NCBI GenBank assembly: GCA_945875935.1
Contig: CAMCNE010000036.1
Coordinates: forward strand, 1-20,747
Direction of reading: 5' to 3'
Origin: Bordetella parapertussis
GTDB taxonomy: Bacteria > Pseudomonadota > Gammaproteobacteria > Burkholderiales > Burkholderiaceae_C
DNA: 20,747 nt
A program made the translations under genes and the position numbers. Below the pieces are notes generated by a model that ran no database searches, was not told the DNA's origin, and worked only from the letters and a program-made list of their open reading frames with translations. Positions 8,390 through 18,301 of this stretch are shown here, piece by piece (the first letter of the stretch is position 1; each line of letters opens with the position of its first letter).

Positions 8390-10545
8390 TGCGGCCGTTC
8401 GACACGCTGCGGTGCGCGCGCTGGCGGGCTTGGCCGCTCGGGCTGATGCTGGCGTCGCTGGTGGCGGCTGGCGCGGCCGAAGCGGCCGTGCCGAGTTTCG
8501 AGTCGGTGCGTGCGGCCCACCGGCCGTCCGACACCACGCTGCTCGACCGCCACGGCACGCCCATCCAGACGCTGCGCACCGACATGACGGTGCGCCGGCT
8601 GGCGTGGCTGCCGCTGTCCGAGCTGTCGCCGGCGCTGCTGCACGCCATCGTGCTCAGCGAAGACCGTGACTTTTACAGCCACAGCGGCGTCGACTGGGGC
8701 GCGCTCGCGCACAGCGCCTGGAGCAATGCCTGGAACACCCGCACCCGGGGCGCCTCGACGCTCACGATGCAGCTCGCCGGCCTGCTCGACGGCGATCTGC
8801 AGCGGCCCGCCGGCGGGCGCAGCGTGGCGCAAAAGGTCGGCCAGATCGCCACCGCACGCGAACTCGAAGCGAGCTGGAGCAAGTCGCAAATCCTCGAGGC
8901 CTATGTCAATCGCGTGCCGTGGCGCGGCGAACTGGTGGGCATCAATGCGCTGTCGCAAACGCTGTTCGCCAAGCACGCCAGCGGGCTCGACACCCTCGAG
9001 GCCGCCGTCGCCGCAGCGCTGCTGCGCGGCCCGAACGCCAGCGCTGCGGTGGTCACGCAACGCAGCTGCGGGGTGCTGCAAGCGCAAGGTGCGTCATGCG
9101 TGGGCGTGGCCTCGCTGGTGCAAGACGCGCTGACGCGGCGCGGTGCGCCGGCACTGGGCGAACAGCTCGCGCCGCATTTTTCCCGCCAGGTGCTGGCCGG
9201 CATGAAGCCCGCACCGGCGAGCATCACGACCAGCATCGATGCGCCTTTGCAGCGCATGGCACGCGAAGCCCTGCGTCAGCAGCTCGCCGAGCTCGGTGGT
9301 CGCAACGTGGAGGACGGCGCGGTGCTGGTGCTCGACAACGCGAGCGGCGAAGTGCTGGCTTGGGTCGGCTCCAGCGGCGATCTGTCGGGTGCGGCGCAGG
9401 TCGATGGCGTGCTGGCGCGCCGCCAACCCGGCTCCACGCTCAAGCCCTTCGTCTACGGCCTGGCCTTTGAGCAGCGGCTGATCACGCCGGCCAGCCTGAT
9501 CGACGACTCGCCCGCGCAGCTGGCCACCGCGTCGGGGCTGTACCTGCCGCAGAACTACGACCGCAGCTTCAAGGGCTGGGTGAGCGCGCGCACCGCGCTG
9601 GGTGCCAGCCTCAATGTGCCGGCCGTGCGCGTGGGCGCCATGCTGGGTGCCGATGCGCTGTGGGCGCGGCTCAATGCGTTCGGCCTGGCGCTGCCCGAGA
9701 GCGGCGGCTACTACGGCGATTCGCTCGCGCTGGGCAGCGCCGATGTGACCTTGCTCGCCTTGACCAACGCCTATCGCGCGCTGGCCCATGGCGGCGTGCT
9801 CTCGCCGACCCGCTTGCGCCCTGCGGCCAAACGATCGCCCGCCCAGCGTGTGGCCAGCGCGGCGGCGACCTATCTCGTCACCGACATCCTGTCAGACAAC
9901 AACGCGCGGGTGCTCACCTTCGGGCTCGACAGCGCGCTCGCGCTGCACGGCCCGGTGGCGGTGAAGACCGGCACCAGCAAGGACCTGCGCGACAACTGGT
10001 GCATCGGCTACAGCGACCGCTACACCGTGGGCGTGTGGGTCGGCAACGCCAGTGGCGAGCCCATGCACGACGTGAGCGGCGTGAGCGGCGCGGCACCGGT
10101 GTGGCGTGTGGTGATGCAGCAGTTGCACGGGGCTGCACCTGCCAGGCGCGCTGCATTGCCGCCTGGCGTGGTGCGCTATCGCGCGCGCTTCGAGGCCGAT
10201 CTGGAGCCGTCGCGTGACGAGCTGGCACTGGCCGGCACCGAGCCGGCGCCCGGCCGGCCCACGCTGATCGCGGGTGGCGCCTTTGGCATCCGATCGCCGC
10301 GCAGCGGCAGCATCTACGCGCTGGACCCCGACATGCCGCCGCAGGTGCAAAAGATCGTCTTCGAGGGCGAAGCCGGTACCTGGCTGCTCGACGGCAAGGT
10401 GGTGGGGCGGGGCAGCCGCATCAGCTGGGCGCCGTGGCCCGGGCGGCACGAGCTGGTTTTGCGTGCAGGCCGCGGCAGCGTGGAGCACACGGTGCGCTTC
10501 GAGGTGCGCGGTGCCGGCCTGAAGACCGCTGCGCTGCGGCCCTGA
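8389..10545 (+). CDS. pbpC: Penicillin-binding protein 1C, bifunctional peptidoglycan glycosyltransferase/transpeptidase
   Basis: Class A PBP of 718 residues, anchored by an N-terminal hydrophobic segment (about residues 14-33). The GT51 glycosyltransferase domain comes first: VLSEDRDFYSHSGVDW with catalytic Glu91, then TRGASTLTMQLAGLL near 120-133. The transpeptidase domain has all three active-site motifs: STLK at 349-352, SLN at 407-409 and KTGTS at 526-530. The last 90 or so residues (RSPRSGSIY onward, ending in a strand-rich WLLDGKVVG segment) match the BiPBP_C domain that distinguishes PbpC from other class A PBPs. The ATG at 8389 overlaps the macroglobulin TGA by one base (TGATG); a GTG three bases earlier (8386) would give a GTGA overlap and one extra residue. 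Either way translational coupling is likely. The family role is peptidoglycan synthesis; the pairing with the macroglobulin suggests repair after attack on the wall. Confidence 0.95.
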   Translation: MRPFDTLRCARWRAWPLGLMLASLVAAGAAEAAVPSFESVRAAHRPSDTTLLDRHGTPIQTLRTDMTVRRLAWLPLSELSPALLHAIVLSEDRDFYSHSGVDWGALAHSAWSNAWNTRTRGASTLTMQLAGLLDGDLQRPAGGRSVAQKVGQIATARELEASWSKSQILEAYVNRVPWRGELVGINALSQTLFAKHASGLDTLEAAVAAALLRGPNASAAVVTQRSCGVLQAQGASCVGVASLVQDALTRRGAPALGEQLAPHFSRQVLAGMKPAPASITTSIDAPLQRMAREALRQQLAELGGRNVEDGAVLVLDNASGEVLAWVGSSGDLSGAAQVDGVLARRQPGSTLKPFVYGLAFEQRLITPASLIDDSPAQLATASGLYLPQNYDRSFKGWVSARTALGASLNVPAVRVGAMLGADALWARLNAFGLALPESGGYYGDSLALGSADVTLLALTNAYRALAHGGVLSPTRLRPAAKRSPAQRVASAAATYLVTDILSDNNARVLTFGLDSALALHGPVAVKTGTSKDLRDNWCIGYSDRYTVGVWVGNASGEPMHDVSGVSGAAPVWRVVMQQLHGAAPARRAALPPGVVRYRARFEADLEPSRDELALAGTEPAPGRPTLIAGGAFGIRSPRSGSIYALDPDMPPQVQKIVFEGEAGTWLLDGKVVGRGSRISWAPWPGRHELVLRAGRGSVEHTVRFEVRGAGLKTAALRP

Positions 10546-10554
10546 GGCCAAGCG

Positions 10555-10911
10555 TCAATCGCCGCGCCTGAAAAACCGCTCCATCGCCGTGTCGATCACC
10601 ACGCCGCACAGGCTGTAGAGCAGCGAGCCGATCAGCGCGGCGGTGAAGCTGTCGACATGGAAGCCTTCGAGCAGGTGGGCTGCGAAATAGAACATCAGCG
10701 CGTTGATCACGAACAGGAACAAACCCAGCGTGAGCAGCGTGACCGGCAACGTGAGCAGCACCAGGATAGGCCGCAGCAAGGAGTTGAGCAGGCCCAGCAC
10801 CAGCGCGGCGATCATGGCCGCGCCGAAGCTGTTCACGGACACGCCCGAGTACAGGTAATCGACCAGCAGCAAGGCGGCCGCCAGCAGCAGCCAACGCACG
10901 ATGATTTTCAT
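10555..10911 (-). CDS. Small integral membrane protein, phage-holin-4 superfamily (YvlD-like)
   Basis: A 118-residue protein, almost all of it membrane helix. It starts MKIIVRWLLL and has four hydrophobic segments: about residues 4-22, 30-48 (with the family block LVLGLLNSLLRPIL), 52-78 (LTLPVTLLTLGLFLFVINAL) and 95-110. It ends in a short basic tail, ERFFRRGD. The Leu-Asn-x-x-x-x-Pro block is typical of PF04020 proteins, annotated as holin-like but found widely as chromosomal genes outside prophages. The start at 10911 is chosen because the open frame continues upstream for 70 codons only as low-quality sequence without membrane character. I see no strong Shine-Dalgarno. The stop is 9 bp from the convergent pbpC stop. 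No lysis genes lie nearby, so a phage lysis role is not supported; the physiological function is unknown. Confidence 0.85.
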   Translation of the reverse strand: MKIIVRWLLLAAALLLVDYLYSGVSVNSFGAAMIAALVLGLLNSLLRPILVLLTLPVTLLTLGLFLFVINALMFYFAAHLLEGFHVDSFTAALIGSLLYSLCGVVIDTAMERFFRRGD

Positions 10912-10980
10912 CGGGGAAGAATAACCCGCGAGCCACTCTTCGAGCGTTTTTGCCCGGGCGATGCCGCTGCGCCTGGTCGT

Positions 10981-11001
10981 GGGCCGAAAAAACTGCGGCC
11001 C
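10981..11001. other. Hairpin in the divergent intergenic region
   Basis: GGGCCG at 10981-10986 pairs with CGGCCC at 10996-11001 around a 9-base A-rich loop. It lies in the 246-bp gap between the divergent holin-like and SWIB genes. No T-run follows on either strand, so it is not a convincing terminator; it would sit in the 5' region of the holin-like transcript. Only the pairing is seen; a function is not shown. Confidence 0.35.
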
Positions 11002-11024
11002 GGGGGGCAAGAAAGAGGGTTTCT

Positions 11025-11037
11025 CCTGTGAAACAGG
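11025..11037. promoter_or_regulatory. Inverted repeat CCTGT-GAA-ACAGG upstream of the SWIB gene
   Basis: A perfect 5-bp inverted repeat around a 3-base spacer, ending just before the -35-like hexamer of the candidate SWIB promoter at 11039. The position would suit an operator or activator site. The spacing (CTG-N5-CAG) is not that of a LexA box (CTG-N10-CAG). A repeat this short can occur by chance. Confidence 0.3.
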
Positions 11038-11038
11038 C

Positions 11039-11067
11039 TTCTCAACGCACGAGACAGCGGCTACGAT
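11039..11067 (+). promoter_or_regulatory. Candidate sigma70-type promoter for the SWIB gene
   Basis: TTCTCA at 11039-11044 (four of six bases of TTGACA) and TACGAT at 11062-11067 (four of six of TATAAT) are separated by 17 bp. Transcription would begin near 11074, giving a leader of about 85 bases before the ATG at 11158. It is the best match I see by eye in the divergent gap, but both hexamers are imperfect. Confidence 0.35.
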
Positions 11068-11144
11068 TCTCTGGGCTTGTGCTCTGAGACGACGAGGGCA
11101 CATTCGAAGCCCCGCCAGCACGGCTCATCAACCCCTTATGTGAT

Positions 11145-11149
11145 GGAGA
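11145..11149 (+). promoter_or_regulatory. Shine-Dalgarno site deciding the SWIB start
   Basis: GGAGA lies 8-12 bases before the ATG at 11158. An in-frame ATG at 11143 overlaps this site and would add five residues, but has no comparable site upstream, so 11158 is preferred. Confidence 0.7.
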
Positions 11150-11157
11150 ACATTCAA

Positions 11158-11529
11158 ATGGCAACTGCGAAGAAAGCCCCGGCCAAGAAGGCGGCACCAG
11201 CGAAAAAGGCAGCACCTGCAAAGACGGCAGCTGCAGCAAAAAAGGCTCCTGCCACCAAGACCGCGGCTCCTGCCAAGAAGCGCACCGCCAATGCGGCGTT
11301 CATGAAGGCCGTGACGCCCAGCCCACAACTGGCCGCCATCATTGGTGCCACGCCGATGCCTCGCACCGAAGTCACCAAGAAGCTGTGGGAGTACATCAAG
11401 GCCCACAAGCTGCAAGACGCAGCCAAGAAAACCAACATCAACGCCGACGCCAAGCTGAAGGAAATCTTCAAGAAGCCGCAAGTCACGATGTTCGAGATGA
11501 CCAAGCTGGTCAGCGCCCACCTCAGCTGA
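11158..11529 (+). CDS. SWIB/MDM2-domain protein with histone-H1-like Lys/Ala-rich N-terminal tail
   Basis: A small basic protein of 123 residues in two parts. Residues 1-42 are a low-complexity tail of PAKKA/APAKT repeats, like the C-terminal tails of histone H1 and bacterial H1-like proteins, expected to bind DNA through charge. Residues about 45-123 match the SWIB fold: a TPSPQLAAIIG segment, PRTEVTKKLWEYIKAHKLQD, an INADAKLKEIF segment, and VTMFEMTKLVSAHL at the end. SWIB domains are known in eukaryotic chromatin remodellers, in chlamydiae (some fused to topoisomerase I) and as stand-alone proteins in Proteobacteria. A nucleoid or DNA-topology role is inferred, not shown. It has its own Shine-Dalgarno and a strong terminator just downstream, so it is probably a single-gene, well-expressed transcript. 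Codon use in the tail favours AAG and GCA/GCC, as expected for this composition. Confidence 0.92.
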   Translation: MATAKKAPAKKAAPAKKAAPAKTAAAAKKAPATKTAAPAKKRTANAAFMKAVTPSPQLAAIIGATPMPRTEVTKKLWEYIKAHKLQDAAKKTNINADAKLKEIFKKPQVTMFEMTKLVSAHLS

Positions 11530-11571
11530 TTGCCGAGGGCAAGCGTGCAGCGCACCAGCGCTGCTTCAAAG

Positions 11572-11601
11572 AAAAAGCCGGTGCATCGCACCGGCTTTTT
11601 T
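11572..11601. terminator. Bidirectional intrinsic terminator between the SWIB gene and uvrA
   Basis: A perfect 8-bp stem, GCCGGTGC (11577-11584) with GCACCGGC (11588-11595), has a 3-base ATC loop. It is flanked by AAAAA on the left and TTTTTT on the right, so a U-tract follows the stem on either strand. It lies 42 bp past the SWIB stop and 19 bp past the uvrA stop, and can end both convergent transcripts. Confidence 0.92.
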
Positions 11602-11620
11602 CATGGGCGCTCGGGTTTGT

Positions 11621-14537
<2,917 letters not shown>

Positions 14538-14566
<29 letters not shown>

Positions 14567-15608
14567 CGCTGCCGTAGTCTCTGGAACCTGTGCCGCGCTT
14601 GATGTCTGCCGTCTGGTAGCGCATCAGGTAGGACAGCGTGCTCGAGTTGGTGATGCCCCAGGTGACGGCGAACCAGCCCTCGCCGATCAGCGGCTCGACC
14701 TCGTCGGTGTTGAAGGTCACGTCGGAGCGCCGGAACTGCCCTTGCAGCAGCACGTTGTAGCCGCGCAGCTTGCCGTTGACGCCGTACGACAGGTACAGGT
14801 CTCCGGCGCTGCCGCGGGGCGCGAAGTAGGCGGTGTTTTCGGAGGCCATCGACCACCAGGGTGTCGAGAACCGACCGATGCGACCCGATGCCGACAGCGT
14901 GGCTTCGGTGATGTAGCCCAGGCTGCCGCCGACGCCCCACTTGAAGTCGGTGCTCATGCCGCCCACGCGGCTGGCGCCGAGCAGTGCCTGGCGGCGCAGC
15001 GCGTACATCAGGGTCGGCTCGCCACCGTCAGAGATCTGGTGGTCGTAGCCCTGGGGCGTGCTGCCACTGCCAAACAGCTTGTGCGTCTCCTTGTGCACAT
15101 CTTCGGCGAAGTTGGCCCCCAGCAATCCGATGGTCAGCGAAGACGCGTACGCAGGCTCGGAGTCCGAGCCCACCGTCATGCGCGTGCTGGTCCACGAGAC
15201 CAGGCTGGCATAGGGGCGGTCGTCGTAGATCGGCGCACTGCTGTCGGTGTCGTTCGGCGTCCATGCCTGCAGCCCGAATTGCAGGCCGGCCTTGGACGAG
15301 GGGTCCGAGCCGCGGTTGGGCAGCCACAGGCTGTCGATGGCGCCGAGCACGCGGTCGAGCGAGAGCCAGGCGCTTGAGGCCGTTGGCCCCGACAGCGTGA
15401 ACAGGAAGCCGCCGGTGTAGTCGGCATCGCGCTGGCTGCCGGCGAACAGGTCGTTCTCGACGGCCATGGTCCATGAGTTGCCACTGCTGCCCGTGTCTTG
15501 GCTTGCTTGCGCATGCGCGCTGCCTGCCAGCCAGAGACCGGCGAGCACCATCAGGCAAGGGCGCAGGGGATGGGGAAGTCTGGGCCTCAGGGTTTGTCTG
15601 ATCACCAT
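14538..15608 (-). CDS. lpxR: LpxR-family (DUF2219) outer-membrane lipid A 3'-O-deacylase
   Basis: Predicted outer-membrane beta-barrel of 356 residues. A basic N-terminus, a hydrophobic core and an AHAQA site form a signal peptide (about 1-34). Family landmarks follow in order: VENDLFAGSQRDADYTGG (Asn52, Asp53), GLQAWTPND, DDRPYAS, then a segment with THKLFGSGSTPQGYDHQI and GGEPTL, with His176 and Glu197 in the positions expected for the catalytic His and conserved Glu of Salmonella LpxR. Alternating polar and hydrophobic strands continue to a C-terminal Tyr, as required for BAM-dependent insertion. Salmonella LpxR removes the 3'-acyloxyacyl chain of lipid A in a Ca-dependent reaction; the same activity is inferred. 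The ATG at 15608 is chosen for the signal peptide and an AAGAAAG stretch just upstream; ATGs at 15629 and 15668 would add 7 or 20 residues. It lies 68 bp after the recQ stop and overlaps the uvrA start. Confidence 0.82.
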
Positions 15609-15676
15609 GGTGCTTTCTTGTGGAGCCATCTTGTCGAACGAGTTTAGACCTCGCTGCGCCTGGCGCATGGCAGGGT

Positions 15677-17620
15677 TCAGCCCGACATGACCCTCAATAT
15701 CTCGCTGCCATAGGCCTCGAGTTTCTTGGCCCCCACACCGCTGATCTGTGCGAGTTCATCGAGCGATTGCGGCTGCGTGCGTGCCATCTCGGCCAGCGTG
15801 CGGTCCTGGAACACCACATACGCCGGCAGGTTGTGTTCGCGCGCCACCTCGGCGCGCCAGGCCTTGAGCGCGGCGAAGCGCTCGGTGGCCTCGTCGTCGA
15901 GCGGCACCGGCGGCGCCTTGGCCGTGGTCGAGCGCGAGCCGAAGCGAGCGCGTTTGGCGCCGGCCGCCGCTGCGCTGGCCTCGCGCAGCAGCAGTTGCAC
16001 ATCGCCGCGCAGCACGGCGCGCGAGCCCTCGGTCAGCTCCAGCGTGTGGTACTCGCCCTCGGTGCGCAGGTGGCCCAGCGCGATCAGCTGGCGCAGCACC
16101 GCGCGCCACTGGGCGTCGCTCACGTCGGCGCCGATGCCAAAGGTCGACAGCGACTGGTGGTTGTACTGACTCACCTTGTCGCTGACCTTGCCGCGCACCA
16201 CGTCGATCAGATGGCCGGCGCCAAAGCGCTGGCCGCCGTTCTGGTGAAAGCGGTAGACGCAGCTGAGCGCCTTGCGTGCCGCGTCGGTGGCGTTCCAGGT
16301 CGCCGGCGGGTTGATGCAGTTGTCGCAGTTGCCGCAGCGGTAGCGCGCCTGGGCGCCGTCGGTGGTGTCCTGGACCTCGCCGAAGTAGGTCAGCAAGCGA
16401 ATGCGCCGGCAGTCGTGCGCCTCGGCCAGCGCGAGCAGCGCTTCGAGCTTGCCGATCTGGCCGCGCTTGAAGTCCTCGCCGGCCGGGCTCTCGTCGATCA
16501 TGCGGCGCTGATTGACCACATCGGCCAGGCCGTAGGTCATCCACGCATTGGCGGGCAGGCCGTCGCGCCCGGCGCGTCCGGTCTCCTGGTAGTAGCTCTC
16601 GATGTTCTTGGGCAGGTCCAGGTGCGCCACAAAGCGCACGTCGGGCTTGTCGATGCCCATGCCGAAGGCAATCGTGGCCACCATCACCAGCCCGTCTTCG
16701 CGCAGGAAGCGGTCCTGGTGGTGACGGCGCACATTGGCGTCGAGCCCCGCGTGGTACGGCAGCGCGCTGATGCCTTCGCTGACCAGCCAGGCGGCCGTCT
16801 CGTCGACCTTCTTGCGCGACTGGCAGTAGACGATGCCAGCGTCGCCCTCGTGCTCGTCGTGGATGAAGCGCAGCAGCTGCGCGCGCGCGTTGTCCTTTTC
16901 GACGATCGCGTAGCGGATGTTGGGCCGATCGAAGCTGCTGATGAAGATGCGCGCGTCTTGCAGCTGCAGCCGCTCGATGATGTCGGCGCGCGTGAGCTCG
17001 TCGGCGGTGGCGGTCAGCGCAATGCGCGGCACACCGGGGTAGCGCTCGTGCAGCACATTGAGCGAGAGGTAGTCTTCGCGAAAGTCGTGACCCCACTGGC
17101 TCACGCAATGAGCTTCGTCGATGGCGAACAGGCTGAGCAGCCCGCGCTCGTCGAGCGAATCGAGCTGCGCCAGAAAGCGTGGCGTGGTGATGCGCTCGGG
17201 CGCGGCGTACAGCAGCACCAGTCGACCGCCCATCATTTCGCGCTCGATGCGCTGGGCGTCTTCTGCGCTCAGGCTGGAGTTGAGGCACGCCGCGTGCACG
17301 CCGGCTTCTTCGAGCGCACCCACCTGGTCGTGCATCAGCGCGATCAGCGGGCTGACCACGATGGCCACGCCGCGATCGGCGCGGTGCCGCACGATGGCCG
17401 GCACCTGGTAGCACAGGCTCTTGCCGCCCCCCGTGGGCATCAGCACCAGCGCATCGCCACCGGTGCACACCTGCTCGATCACGGCGGCTTGCGCGTCGCG
17501 AAAGGCGGGGTAGCCGAACACCGTTTGCAGCACCGACAGCGCCGTGCGCTCGGTGGGTGAGGGTGCGGGCGCTGTGGCGGGGGAGGCCGTCTTTTGAAAA
17601 TCGCGGGGATCGGGGGTCAT
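15677..17620 (-). CDS. recQ: ATP-dependent DNA helicase RecQ
   Basis: A 3'-5' superfamily 2 helicase acting in RecF-pathway recombination and fork restart. The 647-residue product carries the complete RecQ set. Motif 0 is FGYPAFRDAQ (about 35-44) and Walker A is TGGGKS (63-68). The DEAH box with its aromatic-rich loop is DEAHCVSQWGHDF (168-180). SFDRPNIRY opens the second RecA domain, and motif VI is YYQETGRAGRDGLPA. The zinc-binding region has CRRIRLLTYFGE and CGNCDNC, a winged-helix region follows, and the C-terminal HRDC domain (about 575-647) contains YVVFQDRTLAEMA and ISGVGAKKLEAYG. The ATG at 17620 gives a 27-residue Pro/Ala-rich lead before the helicase; a GTG at 17626 is a weaker alternative, and no clear Shine-Dalgarno is seen. 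It is divergent from ssb, and lpxR and uvrA follow on the same strand. Confidence 0.97.
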   Translation of the reverse strand: MTPDPRDFQKTASPATAPAPSPTERTALSVLQTVFGYPAFRDAQAAVIEQVCTGGDALVLMPTGGGKSLCYQVPAIVRHRADRGVAIVVSPLIALMHDQVGALEEAGVHAACLNSSLSAEDAQRIEREMMGGRLVLLYAAPERITTPRFLAQLDSLDERGLLSLFAIDEAHCVSQWGHDFREDYLSLNVLHERYPGVPRIALTATADELTRADIIERLQLQDARIFISSFDRPNIRYAIVEKDNARAQLLRFIHDEHEGDAGIVYCQSRKKVDETAAWLVSEGISALPYHAGLDANVRRHHQDRFLREDGLVMVATIAFGMGIDKPDVRFVAHLDLPKNIESYYQETGRAGRDGLPANAWMTYGLADVVNQRRMIDESPAGEDFKRGQIGKLEALLALAEAHDCRRIRLLTYFGEVQDTTDGAQARYRCGNCDNCINPPATWNATDAARKALSCVYRFHQNGGQRFGAGHLIDVVRGKVSDKVSQYNHQSLSTFGIGADVSDAQWRAVLRQLIALGHLRTEGEYHTLELTEGSRAVLRGDVQLLLREASAAAAGAKRARFGSRSTTAKAPPVPLDDEATERFAALKAWRAEVAREHNLPAYVVFQDRTLAEMARTQPQSLDELAQISGVGAKKLEAYGSEILRVMSG

Positions 17621-17758
17621 GGGCACTCTGACGGCATGGCAGACGATGGTAAGGGTCGAGTGCGGTCGCGCCGCCAAAGTGGGACCCGTCCTGCTGCCCC
17701 CCGGCAACGCCGACCCCGATAATCTTCGCCACCCCACCGTCACTCCGGAGTTCGCCCC
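17621..17758. promoter_or_regulatory. Divergent recQ-ssb control region
   Basis: The 138 bp between the two start codons must hold promoters for both directions. A GATAAT hexamer at 17718-17723 suits a -10 element for ssb, but no good -35 hexamer sits 16-18 bp before it. I see no CTGT-N8-ACAG LexA box by eye. Confidence 0.4.
17747..17750 (+). promoter_or_regulatory. Shine-Dalgarno site of ssb
   Basis: GGAG sits 8 bases before the ATG at 17759, the optimal distance, and fixes the ssb start. Confidence 0.8.
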
Positions 17759-18268
17759 ATGGCCTCGATCAACAAAGTCATCCTCATCGGCAACCTGGGC
17801 CGCGACCCCGAAGTGCGCTACACGCCCAACGGCAGCGCGATCTGCAACGTCAGCGTGGCCACCACCCGCAACTGGAAAGACAAGACCAGCGGCGACAAGG
17901 TCGAAGAAACCGAATGGCACCGCGTCGTCTGTTACGACCGCCTGGCCGAAATCGCCGGCGAGTACCTGAAAAAAGGCCGCCCGGTGTACTTCGAAGGCCG
18001 CCTGAAGACGCGCAAGTGGCAAGACAAGGAAGGCAAGGACGTCTACACCACCGAGATCATTGCCGACAACATGCAGCTGCTGGGCGGGCGTGAAGGCATG
18101 GGCGGTGGCGATTCAGGCGACGACTACGCAGACCGCGGCGACCGCAGCGAAGCCCGTGCCCCGGCGCCTGCCCGCAGTGCCGCTCCGGCCCCGCGCCCCG
18201 CACCGCCCAAGCCCGCCGCCAAGCCAGCCACCGGCTTTGACGACATGGACGACGACATTCCGTTTTGA
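17759..18268 (+). CDS. ssb: Single-stranded DNA-binding protein
   Basis: SSB of 169 residues, coating single-stranded DNA during replication and repair. The OB-fold (about 1-108) begins MASINKVILIGNLGRDPEVRY, with the WHRVVCYDRLAEIAGEYLKKG segment near 54-73 and VYFEGRLKTRKWQD after it. A flexible linker follows, rich first in Gly and Asp, then in Pro and Ala. The tail ends DDMDDDIPF, the acidic tip that binds partner proteins such as RecQ, ExoI, PriA and the polymerase chi subunit in E. coli. The length is close to E. coli SSB (178). It is divergent from recQ, whose product is a known tail-binding partner. Confidence 0.98.
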   Translation: MASINKVILIGNLGRDPEVRYTPNGSAICNVSVATTRNWKDKTSGDKVEETEWHRVVCYDRLAEIAGEYLKKGRPVYFEGRLKTRKWQDKEGKDVYTTEIIADNMQLLGGREGMGGGDSGDDYADRGDRSEARAPAPARSAAPAPRPAPPKPAAKPATGFDDMDDDIPF

Positions 18269-18284
18269 CCGCCTGGAGGTGTCA

Positions 18285-18301
18285 GAGCCTGACGAAGGCT
18301 C
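18285..18301. terminator. Weak hairpin between convergent ssb and cytochrome genes
   Basis: GAGCCT (18285-18290) pairs with AGGCTC (18296-18301) around a 5-base loop, just after ssb and touching the stop codon of the convergent cytochrome gene. There is no T-tract on either side, so it may slow polymerase but is not a canonical terminator. Confidence 0.35.

Noticed and set aside
10555..10911. Prophage remnant, suggested by the holin-like gene
   Set aside because: No integrase, endolysin, capsid, tail or attachment-site repeats are present, and flanking genes are ordinary chromosomal ones. PF04020 proteins are common outside phages.
11025..11037. CCTGT-GAA-ACAGG as a LexA (SOS) box
   Set aside because: The spacer between the CTGT and ACAG halves is 3 bases instead of 8, so it does not fit the LexA consensus.
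15620..17560. A 646-codon open frame on the plus strand opposite recQ
   Set aside because: It is the antisense shadow of recQ in GC-rich DNA. Its translation is Ala/His/Gln/Arg-rich without any domain, while recQ shows every helicase motif.
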